DNA of 64,000 nt from Nonomuraea spiralis. Its GTDB lineage: Bacteria; Actinomycetota; Actinomycetes; Streptosporangiales; Streptosporangiaceae. Position numbers and translations under genes: made by a program. Numbering within the stretch: the stretch's first letter is position 1; each line of letters starts with the position of its first letter. Positions 52,041 to 62,804 of this stretch are shown here, one piece after another. The notes under the pieces are model-generated. The model saw only the letters and a program-made list of their open reading frames with translations. It was not told the origin of the DNA and did not search any database. The stretch spans positions 1-64,000 of the forward strand of contig NZ_BMRC01000035.1 of assembly GCF_014648435.1 (NCBI RefSeq), in the 5' to 3' direction.

Positions 52041-53456
52041 GTGGCGCGGCACGAGCGTACGGTGATGCTGGCCACTCTCGCCGTGCTCCAGATCGTCACG
52101 ATCGTCATCGGCGTTTACGCCATGACCAGCGACTTCAACCTGGGAGCGCTGACGAGGCAGCCGTCACCGATCGGGCCGACGGCGTCTCCTCGGGGAATCC
52201 CCCCCGCCCCCGTGGTCACCTCGGGGCCTGTGCTGGCCCAGCTTTCGGCGACGTCAGGAGACGGACCTCTCCCGACTAAGAGTACTTTGACGCGCCAGCT
52301 CACCGACGCGCTGGGTGACAAAGCGCTCGGCGGCCGGGTCGGCGCGGTCGTGCTCGACGCCGCGACCGGCGGCCAGATCTTCGCCTCCAACCCCGACGTG
52401 GGCATCACCCCCGCCTCCACGAACAAGGTCGTCACGACCACCGCGGCGCTCGCCTCGCTCGGCCCCGACACCCGCTTCTCCACCCGCGTCGTCCAGGGCC
52501 GCGCGCCCGGCGCGATCGTCCTGGTGGGCGGCGGCGACCCGCTGCTCGCCGGGCCGACGGCGAAGCCCGGCTACCCCAAGCAGGCCTCCCTCGCCACCCT
52601 GGCCGCCCGCACCGCCGCCACGCTGAAGGCGAAGGGCGTCAGGAAGGTCACGCTCTCCTACGACGACAGCCTGTTCACCGGGCCGGCCATCGCGCCCGGC
52701 TGGAAGCCGAACTACGTGCCCGACGGCGAGGCGGCCCCCGTCCACGCCCTGGCCATCGACGAGGGACGCCAGCGCCCCGGCGCCCGGCCCCGCGTGGCCG
52801 ACCCGGCCGTGACCGCCGCCGCCGCCTTCGCCCGGCTCCTCCCCAAGTACGGCGTCACCGTCTCCAAGGACATCCGCCAGGAGAAGGCCGCGGCGGGCGC
52901 CGCCGAGCTGGGCAAGGTCGACTCCGCCCCCCTGTACGCCCTGGTCGAGCACACCCTGACCCACAGCGACAACGACATGGCCGAGGCCCTGGCCAGGCAC
53001 GTCGCCATCAAGGAGGGCAAGGAGGCGTCGTTCGCGGGGGCGGCGGAGGCCGTGCTCGCGGTGATGCGGCGGCTCGGCGTGACGAAGGGCGTCGCCGTCG
53101 CCGACGGCAGCGGCCTGTCCATCCGCAACCGGGTCAGCGCCGACGCCATGGCCAGGGTCATCGCCATCGCCAGCTCCGCCCAGCACCCCGAGCTGCGGGC
53201 CGTCGACTCGGGCATGCCGATCGCCGGCTTCTCCGGCACGCTCGGCAACGGCCGGCGCTTCACCCGCGCCGACAGCAGGGGCCAGGTCGGCCTCGTACGC
53301 GCCAAGACCGGCACGCTCAACAACGTCAACACCCTGGCCGGCCTCGCCACCACCAAGGACGGCCGGCTGGTCACCTTCGCCTTCCTGGCCGACGACGTGC
53401 CGGTGAACGCCGAACCCGTGCTCGACAGGCTCGCCGCGATCGTCGCGCGATCCTGA
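52041..53456 (+). CDS. dacB: D-Ala-D-Ala carboxypeptidase/endopeptidase, PBP4 type
   Basis: A 471-residue class C low-molecular-weight penicillin-binding protein. An N-terminal membrane segment (VMLATLAVLQIVTIVIGVY) exports it. Catalytic motifs: STNK (S..K, in ITPASTNKVVTT), SDND (S.N) and KTGT (in RAKTGTLNNV). It trims or cleaves peptidoglycan peptides. GTG 52041 has AGGAGAGAGG upstream; an earlier in-frame ATG at 52002 overlaps the pyrophosphatase promoter and is less likely. A Pro-rich linker (about residues 35-60) separates the membrane anchor from the enzyme. It lies between ppa and the metalloprotease gene, as in other actinomycetes. Confidence 0.93.
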   Translation: MARHERTVMLATLAVLQIVTIVIGVYAMTSDFNLGALTRQPSPIGPTASPRGIPPAPVVTSGPVLAQLSATSGDGPLPTKSTLTRQLTDALGDKALGGRVGAVVLDAATGGQIFASNPDVGITPASTNKVVTTTAALASLGPDTRFSTRVVQGRAPGAIVLVGGGDPLLAGPTAKPGYPKQASLATLAARTAATLKAKGVRKVTLSYDDSLFTGPAIAPGWKPNYVPDGEAAPVHALAIDEGRQRPGARPRVADPAVTAAAAFARLLPKYGVTVSKDIRQEKAAAGAAELGKVDSAPLYALVEHTLTHSDNDMAEALARHVAIKEGKEASFAGAAEAVLAVMRRLGVTKGVAVADGSGLSIRNRVSADAMARVIAIASSAQHPELRAVDSGMPIAGFSGTLGNGRRFTRADSRGQVGLVRAKTGTLNNVNTLAGLATTKDGRLVTFAFLADDVPVNAEPVLDRLAAIVARS

Positions 53457-53503
53457 ACGCCGCTTCTTCGCAGGCGTGACGAGAACAACGTACGGTGGAC
53501 GGT

Positions 53504-54580
53504 ATGCAGGTGATCGACTGGGATCTGGCCGTCACGACCGGCACGCGCCTGGTGCGCCCCGGTCCTCAGGTGAGCAAGGAGGAGGCCAGGCAGGCCGTCA
53601 CCGAGCTCCGCACGCTGTCACGTGAGGCCGAGGGCCACGTGCGCGAGTTCACCAAGATCCACACCGAGACCGCGCCGCAGCCCGCGACCATCGTCGACCG
53701 GCCCGGCTGGATCAAGGCCAACGTCGAGGGTTTCCGCGTGGTCCTCGAACCGCTGACCCAGCGCATGGGCAGCGGCGCCAACCCGCCGCCCGCCATCGTC
53801 ACCGCCGTGGGCTCCCGCATCACCGGCGTGGAGGTCGGGGCCGTACTCGCCTTCCTCGCCTCCCGGGTGCTCGGCCAGTACGAGCTGTTCCTGCCGCCCG
53901 ACCCGACGGGCCAGGAGGCGACCGGCAGGCTGACGCTCGTCGCGCCCAACATCGTCCACGCCGAGCGCGAGATGAACGTCGTGCCCCGCGACTTCCGGCT
54001 GTGGGTGTGCCTGCACGAGGAGACCCACCGCGTGCAGTTCACGGGCGTGACCTGGCTGCGCGAGTACGTCCGGTCGCAGATGACGGAGTTCCTGCTCGCC
54101 TCCGACCTCGACCTCCCCACGCTGCTCGACCGCCTGCGCAACGCCGCCGACACGGTGGCCGACGTGGTCAGGGGCGGCGAGGGCAACCTGATCGACGCCA
54201 TCCAGACGCCCGCCCAGAAGGAGATCCTCGACCGTCTGACGGCCGTGATGACCCTGGTCGAGGGCCACGGCGACTTCGTCATGGACGCCGTGGGCCCGTC
54301 GGTGGTCCCGACCGTCTCGGAGATCCGCGCCAAGTTCGCCCAGCGCCGCGAGGGCGGCTCCCGGCTCGACCGCACGGTGCGGCGCCTGCTGGGCATCGAG
54401 GTCAAGATGAAGCAGTACGCCGAGGGGGCGGCGTTCGTCCGCACGGTGGTCGACCGCGTGGGCATGGACGGCTTCAACAAGGTCTGGACCTCCCCGGAGA
54501 CCCTGCCCACGACCGCCGAGATCGCCGACCCGGACGCCTGGGTCCACCGCGTCATCGGCACCCCCGCCCTCCCCGCCTGA
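53504..54580 (+). CDS. Zinc-dependent metalloprotease (F420-associated DUF2342 family)
   Basis: A 358-residue protein of the actinobacterial family annotated as zinc-dependent metalloprotease or F420-biosynthesis-associated protein. The H-E-x-x-H zinc site is clear in CLHEETHRVQF at about residue 168. A helical region before and VEGHGDFVMDAVGPSVVP after are also family hallmarks. The real substrate is unknown. ATG 53504 is preferred; GTG 53495 would add three residues and neither has a strong ribosome site. It sits between dacB and tilS, the usual neighbourhood. Confidence 0.88.
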   Translation: MQVIDWDLAVTTGTRLVRPGPQVSKEEARQAVTELRTLSREAEGHVREFTKIHTETAPQPATIVDRPGWIKANVEGFRVVLEPLTQRMGSGANPPPAIVTAVGSRITGVEVGAVLAFLASRVLGQYELFLPPDPTGQEATGRLTLVAPNIVHAEREMNVVPRDFRLWVCLHEETHRVQFTGVTWLREYVRSQMTEFLLASDLDLPTLLDRLRNAADTVADVVRGGEGNLIDAIQTPAQKEILDRLTAVMTLVEGHGDFVMDAVGPSVVPTVSEIRAKFAQRREGGSRLDRTVRRLLGIEVKMKQYAEGAAFVRTVVDRVGMDGFNKVWTSPETLPTTAEIADPDAWVHRVIGTPALPA

Positions 54581-54608
54581 CCTCGTTCCTCTTCCGAAGG
54601 CCCCGCGC

Positions 54609-54642
54609 GCCGGGCCCGTCGCCGCGTGCGGCGGGGCCCGGC
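54609..54642. terminator. Hairpin between the metalloprotease and tilS
   Basis: GCCGGGCCC (54609-54617) pairs with GGGCCCGGC (54634-54642), and an inner CGCCGC/GCGGCG can extend it. There is no T run. It could attenuate transcription into tilS, which starts ten bases later. Confidence 0.5.
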
Positions 54643-54652
54643 GGCCGGGACA

Positions 54653-55657
54653 ATGGTCCTCGTGGGTCCCCATCCAGCCGTAGCCGACGTGCGCAGGGCC
54701 GTGCGCGAGGCGCTGGCCGACCTCGGCGGCACCGGCGCGCTGGTCCTGGCCGCCTGCAGCGGCGGCGCCGACTCCCTGGCCTTGGCGGCGGCCCTCGCCT
54801 TCGTCGCCCCCCGTGCCGGCCTGCGCGCGGGCCTGGTCACGGTCGACCACCAGCTCCAGCCCGGCTCGGCCGAGCGGGCCCGGCAGGTCGCCGAGCTGGC
54901 CGCCTCCATGGGCCTGGCCCCCTCCGAGGTGCTCACCGTCACCGTGGGCACCGAAGGCGGCCCGGAAGCCGCCGCCCGCGAGGCCAGGTACACCGCTCTG
55001 GCCGAGGCGGCCGACCGGCTCCAGGCCGCCGCCGTCCTCCTCGGGCACACCCGCGACGACCAGGCCGAGACCGTGCTCCTGGGCCTGGCCAGGGGGAGCG
55101 GGCTGCGGTCGATCTCCGGCATGGCCCCGCGGGCGGGCCGCTACCGCCGTCCCTTCCTCGACCTGCCCAGGGCCACGACGGTCGCCGCCTGCCGGGCGAT
55201 GTCCCTCCACCCCTGGGACGACCCCCACAACGACGACCCCCGCTACACCCGCGTCCGCGTCAGGAAGCGGATCCTGCCGATGCTCGACGAAGAACTCGGC
55301 CCGGGGGTCGCCGAAGCGCTCGCGAGGACGGCCAGAATGGCCCGGGAGGACGCCGACGCCCTCGATCAGTGGGCCGAATCGGCGTTCCCGAATTGCGCTC
55401 TAAGCGATATCGCCGAGTCCGTCATCCTGTCCGTACCGGAGTTGGAGAAACTGCCCGACGCCGTGCGGCGCAGGGTGCTGCGGCGCGCGGCCATCGCGGC
55501 CGGAACGCCCTCCGGGGCGCTTTCGGCCACCCATGTGCTTGCGGTGGATCGGCTGGTCACACAATGGCACGGGCAGAAGGCGGTCGATCTGCCCGGAGGT
55601 CTGTCCGCAGTTCGGCGGTATGGCACCCTGATACTCGCCATCAGTCCCATCGTTTAA
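54653..55657 (+). CDS. tilS: tRNA(Ile)-lysidine synthase
   Basis: A 334-residue N-type ATP pyrophosphatase that converts the wobble C of tRNA-Ile(CAU) to lysidine. The PP-loop SGGADSLAL lies at about residue 32, followed by VDHQLQPGS, LLGHTRDDQAETVLLGLARG and the family motif RYTRVRVRKRILPML. The C-terminal part is short, as in many actinobacterial forms. ATG 54653 was chosen; GTG 54662 is a possible later start. It precedes hpt by ten bases, the widely conserved tilS-hpt-ftsH order. Confidence 0.92.
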   Translation: MVLVGPHPAVADVRRAVREALADLGGTGALVLAACSGGADSLALAAALAFVAPRAGLRAGLVTVDHQLQPGSAERARQVAELAASMGLAPSEVLTVTVGTEGGPEAAAREARYTALAEAADRLQAAAVLLGHTRDDQAETVLLGLARGSGLRSISGMAPRAGRYRRPFLDLPRATTVAACRAMSLHPWDDPHNDDPRYTRVRVRKRILPMLDEELGPGVAEALARTARMAREDADALDQWAESAFPNCALSDIAESVILSVPELEKLPDAVRRRVLRRAAIAAGTPSGALSATHVLAVDRLVTQWHGQKAVDLPGGLSAVRRYGTLILAISPIV

Positions 55658-55667
55658 GGAACCACAG

Positions 55668-56219
55668 GTGGACGCTGCCGACATGGGCACAGACCTGGAG
55701 AAGGTCCTCATCCCCGAGGACGAGCTCCAGGCCAAGATCAAAGAGCTTGCCGGGCGCATCGACGAGGACTACGCGGGCAAGGACGTCCTGCTCGTGGGCG
55801 TGCTGAAGGGCGCGGTCATGGTGATGGCCGACCTGGCCAGGGCGCTGCACGTGCCCGTTCAGATGGACTGGATGGCGGTGTCGTCCTACGGCGCGGGCAC
55901 CAAGTCGTCCGGCGTCGTACGGGTGCTGAAGGACCTCGACACCGACATCTTGAACCGCCACGTCCTGATCGTCGAGGACATCATCGACTCCGGTCTCACT
56001 CTCCACTGGCTGCTGGAAAACCTGAAGTCGCGCAATCCGGCCTCGCTGGAGATCTGCGCCGCGCTGCGCAAGCCGGACGCGGTGAAGGTGCCGATGGACG
56101 TGAAATACGTCGGGTTCGACATTCCCAACGAGTTCGTCATCGGCTACGGGCTCGACTACGCGGAGCGCTACCGGAATTTGCCGTTCATCGGAACGCTCGC
56201 CCCGCACGTTTATAAGTAG
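55668..56219 (+). CDS. hpt: Hypoxanthine phosphoribosyltransferase
   Basis: A 183-residue purine salvage enzyme converting hypoxanthine or guanine plus PRPP to IMP or GMP. The PRPP loop VLIVEDIIDSGLTL (about residues 103-116) is intact, as are the GVLKGAVMVMADLA loop and the C-terminal KYVGFDIPNEFVIGYG. GTG 55668 has AAGGAA nine bases upstream and was preferred over ATG 55683. Likely co-transcribed with tilS. A 238-base gap separates it from ftsH and probably holds the ftsH promoter. Confidence 0.95.
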   Translation: MDAADMGTDLEKVLIPEDELQAKIKELAGRIDEDYAGKDVLLVGVLKGAVMVMADLARALHVPVQMDWMAVSSYGAGTKSSGVVRVLKDLDTDILNRHVLIVEDIIDSGLTLHWLLENLKSRNPASLEICAALRKPDAVKVPMDVKYVGFDIPNEFVIGYGLDYAERYRNLPFIGTLAPHVYK

Positions 56220-56457
56220 TAATCCTGGCCATGGCCGGGAACATCGCGCAACGTGACGTACGTTGATAGGGCAAGACCGGTGTAGTGGGCGGGTCCCTCC
56301 GCGCGCCGTGCCGGTGTACCTTCAGACTCCGGAAGGGTGACCGCGTGTCCCCTTCGGGTAGTCAGAAGTCGCGGTGTCGGATGCCGCGGCCCCGGGCCAG
56401 CCCGGGGTTCCAGGCCATGGTCAGGAAGGGACGGGCCCGCAAGGGGTTCCGCATCGG

Positions 56458-58448
<1,991 letters not shown>

Positions 58449-58452
<4 letters not shown>

Positions 58453-59027
58453 CGCAGCACGAGGTAGACCTTGGGCGGATCGAGAAGGCCGTACGCGAGA
58501 TCCTCTACGGCATCGGCGAGGATCCCGACCGTGACGGCCTGATCGAGACGCCCGCCCGGGTCGCCCGCGCGATGGCCGAGCAGTTCTCCGGCCTCGGTCA
58601 GGCGCCCGAGGACGTCCTCAACAAGGTCTTCGACGTCGATCACGACGAGATGGTGCTGGTCAGGGACATCGAGGTCTACTCGACCTGCGAGCACCATCTC
58701 GTGCCCTTCCACGGCGTGGCCCACGTGGGCTACATCCCCAACGAGCGGGGCCAGGTGACCGGGCTGTCGAAGCTGGCCCGGCTGGTCGACGTCTTCGCCC
58801 GCCGTCCGCAGGTGCAGGAGCGCATGACCTCGCAGATCGCCGACGCCCTCATGCGGGTGCTGGAGCCGCGCGGGGTCATCGTGGTCGTCGAGGCCGAACA
58901 CCTGTGCATGACGATGCGCGGCGTACGCAAGCCGGGGGCCAAGACGGTCACGTCGGCGGTCCGCGGCGACTTCCGTACCAGCGACAAGACCCGTTCCGAG
59001 GCGATGGCGCTCATCCTCGGCAGGTGA
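58449..59027 (+). CDS. folE: GTP cyclohydrolase I
   Basis: A 192-residue enzyme catalysing the first step of folate synthesis, GTP to dihydroneopterin triphosphate. Zinc ligands are visible as YSTCEHHLVPFHG (Cys and His) and AEHLCMTMRG (Cys). GYIPN..G.V.GLSKLARLV and the C-terminal RGDFRTSDKTRSE are family signatures. GTG 58449 overlaps the ftsH stop by four bases. It opens the folate cluster that continues with folP, folB and folK. Confidence 0.96.
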
Positions 59028-59093
59028 CGATCGTTATCCACAACTGGGGACCCGAGATGTCGGCAGGTGTGGGGGAACGCCTAGGCTTGCCCC

Positions 59094-59951
59094 ATGACTA
59101 GCGTGCCCATCAACGTGCCGGGAGGTACGGAGCGGTGCCTCGTCATGGGTGTGGTCAATGTGACGCCCGACTCCTTCTCCGACGGCGGCCAGTGGTTCGA
59201 CGAGGAGGCCGCCGTCCAGCACGGGCTCGACCTGGTGCGGGAGGGGGCCGACATCGTCGATGTGGGCGGTGAGTCCACCCGTCCCGGCGCCGCCCGGGTG
59301 TCGCTGGAGGAGGAGCTGGCCAGGGTCGTCCCCGTGATCCGGGCGCTCGACGCCGAGGGTGTGGCGGTGAGCGTCGACACGATGCGCGCCGAGGTGGCCA
59401 GGGCCGCGGTCGAGGCGGGCGCCAAGCTCGTCAACGACGTGAGCGGCGGGCTGGCCGACCCGGACATGCCGCGCGTGGTCGCCGCGACGGGGATTCCCTA
59501 CGTGGTGATGCACTGGCGCGGCCACAGCCATGACATGGACAGCCGTGCCGTCTACGCCGACGTCGTGACAGAGGTGCGCGAGGAGCTGAGCAAGCGGGTC
59601 GATCTGGTGCTGGCCGAGGGAGTGTCCCCGGAGCAGATCGTGCTCGACCCCGGTCTCGGGTTCGCCAAGCACGCCGAGCACAACTGGGCGCTGCTGGCCG
59701 GCATCCCGGAGCTCGCCGAGCTGGGCTACCCGCTGCTGATCGGGGCCTCGCGCAAGCGGTTCCTCGGGCGGCTGCTGGCAGGTCCCGACGGCGCCCCCCG
59801 CCCGTTCAGCCGGAGCGACGACGCCACCCTGGCGGTGACCGCGCTGGCGGCACAGGCGGGGGCCTGGTGCGTGCGCGTGCACGAGGTAGGTCCCAATGCC
59901 GATGCCGTGCGCGTGGCGGCCGCATGGAAGAGAGCCGGAGCAGGCACATGA
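59094..59951 (+). CDS. folP: Dihydropteroate synthase
   Basis: A 285-residue TIM-barrel enzyme that joins the pterin diphosphate to p-aminobenzoate; it is the sulfonamide target. Signatures: VMGVVNVTPDSFSDGG (pterin binding), IVDVGGESTRPGA (DVGGEST motif), VSVDTMRAEVA, and LDPGLGFAK followed by LLIGASRKRF. ATG 59094 is used; a short 66-base gap separates it from folE. The stop overlaps the next ATG (ATGA). Confidence 0.95.
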   Translation: MTSVPINVPGGTERCLVMGVVNVTPDSFSDGGQWFDEEAAVQHGLDLVREGADIVDVGGESTRPGAARVSLEEELARVVPVIRALDAEGVAVSVDTMRAEVARAAVEAGAKLVNDVSGGLADPDMPRVVAATGIPYVVMHWRGHSHDMDSRAVYADVVTEVREELSKRVDLVLAEGVSPEQIVLDPGLGFAKHAEHNWALLAGIPELAELGYPLLIGASRKRFLGRLLAGPDGAPRPFSRSDDATLAVTALAAQAGAWCVRVHEVGPNADAVRVAAAWKRAGAGT

Positions 59952-60394
59952 GCGTCGACACTGCCGCTATTGAGACGGTCAACGAGGAGTTCTACACCGC
60001 GATCGAGAGTGCCGATCTCGACAAGATGACCGAGATCTGGGCCGAGGACTCCGCCGACGACCAGGTGAGCTGCGTACATCCGGGCTGGACGTTGCTGACG
60101 GGCCGGTCCGAGGTGCTGCGGTCGTGGGCGCTGATCATGGCCAACACCACCTACATCCAGTTCGTGCTGACCGACGTCAACACGACCGTGCTGGGCGACG
60201 TGGCCGTGCTCACCTGCGTGGAGAACATCCTCACCGCGGGCGAGGAGGGTGAGTCCAGCTTCGCCGCGGGCAAGGTGGTGGCGAGCAACGTCTACATCCG
60301 CACCTCACAGGGCTGGCGGTTGTGGATGCACCACGGCTCCCCGGTGCTCCAGGGAGACGACGACGAGGACGAGGAGGGCGAGCTTGAGGTCTGA
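59948..60394 (+). CDS. SnoaL/NTF2-like protein in the folate operon
   Basis: A 148-residue small alpha+beta protein with an NTF2/SnoaL-like cone fold (NEEFYTAIESADLDKMTEIW, then CVHPGWTLLTGRSEVLRSW and GWRLWMHHGSPV). The acidic tail (DDDEDEEGELEV) is natural. No enzymatic motif is certain. It overlaps folP by four bases at its start and folB by eleven at its end, so it is tightly embedded in the folate cluster, as in other actinomycetes. A role in folate metabolism is suggested only by this placement. Confidence 0.88.
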   Translation: MSVDTAAIETVNEEFYTAIESADLDKMTEIWAEDSADDQVSCVHPGWTLLTGRSEVLRSWALIMANTTYIQFVLTDVNTTVLGDVAVLTCVENILTAGEEGESSFAAGKVVASNVYIRTSQGWRLWMHHGSPVLQGDDDEDEEGELEV

Positions 60395-60749
60395 CCGCAT
60401 CGCTCTCAAGGGCCTGCGGGCCAGGGGACGGCACGGCGTGCTGCCCGCCGAGCGGGAGCTCGGGCAGGAGTTCGTGGTCGACGCGACGTTGTTCCTCGAC
60501 ACCGCCCCGGCGGCGGCCGGCGACGACCTCACCAAGACGGTCCACTACGGCGAGCTGGCCCAGGCGCTGGCCGAGGTGGTCGAGGGCGAGCCGGTCGAGC
60601 TGATCGAGACGCTGGCGCAGCGGCTGGCCGACGTCTGCCTGGCCAGTGAGCTGGTCCACAAGGTCGAGGTGAGTGTGCACAAACCGGCGGCGCCGATCCC
60701 GCTGCCGTTCGACGATGTGATCGTGACGATCGAGAGGAGCCGCGCATGA
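60384..60749 (+). CDS. folB: Dihydroneopterin aldolase
   Basis: A 121-residue enzyme converting dihydroneopterin to hydroxymethyl-dihydropterin. Family features are IALKGLRARGRHGVLPAERE near the start, KTVHYGELAQALAEVVEG and ELVHKVEVSVHKPAAPIP. TTG 60384 is the start: GAGGAGGG precedes it, it overlaps the previous gene, and the homologous region begins RSDRIALKG. The stop overlaps the folK ATG. Confidence 0.93.
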   Translation: MRSDRIALKGLRARGRHGVLPAERELGQEFVVDATLFLDTAPAAAGDDLTKTVHYGELAQALAEVVEGEPVELIETLAQRLADVCLASELVHKVEVSVHKPAAPIPLPFDDVIVTIERSRA

Positions 60750-61249
60750 AGGCCGTCCTCGCTCTCGGCAGCAATCTGGGCGAGCGCTTCCAGACGTTGC
60801 AGGGAGCCATCGACACGCTGTTCGACGCCCCGGGCCTGGAGTTCGTCAAGGTGTCCCCGGTCTACGAGACCGACCCCGTCGGCGGACCGGGCGGGCAGGA
60901 GCCGTACCTCAACGCGGTCGTCGTGGCCGAGACCGAGTTGCCGCCCCGCACGCTGCTGGAGCGGGCGCTCGGCGTGGAGAACGCCTACGGACGCGTACGC
61001 GAGGAGCGGTGGGGGCCGCGTACGCTCGACATCGACCTGATCGTCGTCGGCGAGGACACCTGCGACGACGCCGAGCTGACGTTGCCCCATCCGCGGGCCC
61101 ACGAGCGGGCCTTCGTGCTGGTGCCCTGGTCGGTGATCGACCCCGAGGCCACGGTGCCGGGCCGGGGCCGCATCGCCGACCTGCTGGCCGGGCTCGACCG
61201 GCGGGGCGTGCGCCTGCGTGAGGACCTGAAGCTGCAGAGGCCCGATTGA
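60746..61249 (+). CDS. folK: HPPK (hydroxymethyldihydropterin pyrophosphokinase)
   Basis: A 167-residue enzyme that activates hydroxymethyl-dihydropterin for FolP. ALGSNLGERFQTLQ, VSPVYETDPVGGPGGQEPY, the RWGPRTLDIDLIV signature and LPHPRAHERAFVLVP are all present. ATG 60746 overlaps folB (ATGA). The stop overlaps the following TTG start. Confidence 0.96.
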   Translation: MKAVLALGSNLGERFQTLQGAIDTLFDAPGLEFVKVSPVYETDPVGGPGGQEPYLNAVVVAETELPPRTLLERALGVENAYGRVREERWGPRTLDIDLIVVGEDTCDDAELTLPHPRAHERAFVLVPWSVIDPEATVPGRGRIADLLAGLDRRGVRLREDLKLQRPD

Positions 61250-61701
61250 GGCCGACGCACCCCGGCCGCCTGGCCGCTCTCCTCGTCGTCGTCGCCCTCG
61301 TCGTGTGGGCGGCGGTCCGGCACTTCTACTCCGAGCTGCCCATCATGCCGTGGACGGCGATCCCGACCGTGTTGCTGCTGGCCCTCGGCGAGGGTTACAG
61401 CGGATGGGTGACCAAGGCCAGGATCGCCAGGAAGCCGGACACCAAGCCGGTCGAACCGCTGGCGGTGGCCCGGCTGGCGGCGCTGGCCAAGGCATCGGCG
61501 TACGTGGGGGCGGTGTTCGCCGGGATGTTCGCCGGGTTCGCCGCGTACACGCTGCAGATCTTCGACCGGGAGACGCCGCGCTCGGAGTTCTTCGTGGCGG
61601 CCGGGTCGTTCGTGGCCTGCGTGGTGCTCGTCTGCGCGGCCCTCTACCTCGAACACTGCTGCCGCATCCCCAAGGACTCCGACGAGCGCAAGACCGACTA
61701 G
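61246..61701 (+). CDS. DUF3180 membrane protein
   Basis: A 151-residue integral membrane protein of the actinobacterial DUF3180 family, unknown in function. Four hydrophobic segments lie at about residues 8-24, 35-50, 83-103 and 120-140, with the conserved loop GYSGWVTKARIARKPDTKPV between the second and third. TTG 61246 overlaps the folK stop (TTGA), making it the last gene of the folate operon. It ends with a four-base overlap onto the convergent acyltransferase gene. Confidence 0.9.
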   Translation: MRPTHPGRLAALLVVVALVVWAAVRHFYSELPIMPWTAIPTVLLLALGEGYSGWVTKARIARKPDTKPVEPLAVARLAALAKASAYVGAVFAGMFAGFAAYTLQIFDRETPRSEFFVAAGSFVACVVLVCAALYLEHCCRIPKDSDERKTD

Positions 61702-62804
61702 CGCGGCTCCCCGGCCTCGCGCGTGCGCCCGGCCGGGGCCCGGCGGCGGCCGAAGAGGTAGATGACCGGAAGGGTGCAGATCAGGGGGCCGATGATGGCG
61801 ATCGGCCGCTCCAGCCACCACTTCAGGTCCGGCGGGATCTTGGTGCCGAGGCTGCCGAACAGCCACCACGACAGCCCTAAGGCGATCGCCATGCCGGTCG
61901 TGTGGAAGAGGAACAGCGGCAGGGCGTAACGGTTGATGAAGGAGTTCGCACGGGCCCAGCGGGGACGTTCGAGCACCCGTTCCATGGCCGGGCGCAGCAC
62001 CTCCACCAGGCCGATCTGGAAGATCAGCAGGGCGACGATGACGAACGTGGGCGGGGCCATGTTCGACCACTTGTCCCCGGGCACGCCGACCATCGAGCCC
62101 GGGTAGATGCCCGAGTAGACCAGCCCGAACAGGGCGAACAGGCCCGTCCACAGGATGCCGATGTCGTACCGCCTGGGCAGGATGACGATCCGGTCGTAGA
62201 AGAAGCCCGCCTGGTGGGCCAGGCCCCAGACGATGATCATGTTCAGCCAGCCGGCCCACTCGTAGCCGTAGCGGAAGCGCACCACGTCCACGACCAGGGC
62301 CGAGCCGCCGAGCCAGATGAGGGCCAGCACGTCGTAGCGTCTGTGCAGCCACAGGGCCACCGGCAGCAGCGCGATCAGCACCAGGTAGACGCCGAGGAAC
62401 CACAGCGGGCTGAGTACGAGCAGCACCACCCGCCACATCCACTCCACGCCGAACGCCCAGGTCACGACCGCGCCGACGGAGATCCACACGCCGCACAGGA
62501 ACAACGCCGGCAGGGCCAGCGCCCGGATGCGCCGCCAGACGAACGCCCCGATGCCCACGCCGCGCGCCTGCGCCCGGTTCCAGGACAGCAGGTGCACGTG
62601 ACCGCCGACGTAGAAGAACAGCGGCAACACCTGCAGCAGCCAGGTCAGGATCCACAACCCCGAGGTGAAGCCGAGCGGGCTGGTGGGCTCGGGCCCGGTG
62701 GGCTTCCACTCCAGGATCGTGAACGCCCAGTGCCAGACCACCACCACGATGAGGCTGAGAGCGCGGAGCCAGTCGACGTACTTGTCGCGTTGGGGAGTGC
62801 TCAC
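61698..62804 (-). CDS. Membrane acyltransferase, acyltransferase-3 family
   Basis: A 368-residue protein with about ten membrane helices, resembling acyltransferase family 3 (OatA/WecH-like). It begins RDKYVDWLRALSLIVVVVWH, containing the family's W.R...VV.VH-type catalytic start, and has a SPLWFLGVYL segment and a helical C terminus ending FGRRRAPAG. Such proteins O-acetylate or acylate surface sugars or lipids; the acceptor is unknown. ATG 62804 overlaps the stop of the NuoD-like gene by four bases, so the two are translated together. Confidence 0.85.
   Translation of the reverse strand: MSTPQRDKYVDWLRALSLIVVVVWHWAFTILEWKPTGPEPTSPLGFTSGLWILTWLLQVLPLFFYVGGHVHLLSWNRAQARGVGIGAFVWRRIRALALPALFLCGVWISVGAVVTWAFGVEWMWRVVLLVLSPLWFLGVYLVLIALLPVALWLHRRYDVLALIWLGGSALVVDVVRFRYGYEWAGWLNMIIVWGLAHQAGFFYDRIVILPRRYDIGILWTGLFALFGLVYSGIYPGSMVGVPGDKWSNMAPPTFVIVALLIFQIGLVEVLRPAMERVLERPRWARANSFINRYALPLFLFHTTGMAIALGLSWWLFGSLGTKIPPDLKWWLERPIAIIGPLICTLPVIYLFGRRRAPAGRTREAGEPR

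Noticed and set aside
56374..56457. N-terminal extension of FtsH from GTG 56374
   Set aside because: The added 28 residues are Gly/Pro-rich and unlike FtsH; homologues begin close to the membrane helix at MDLKRF.
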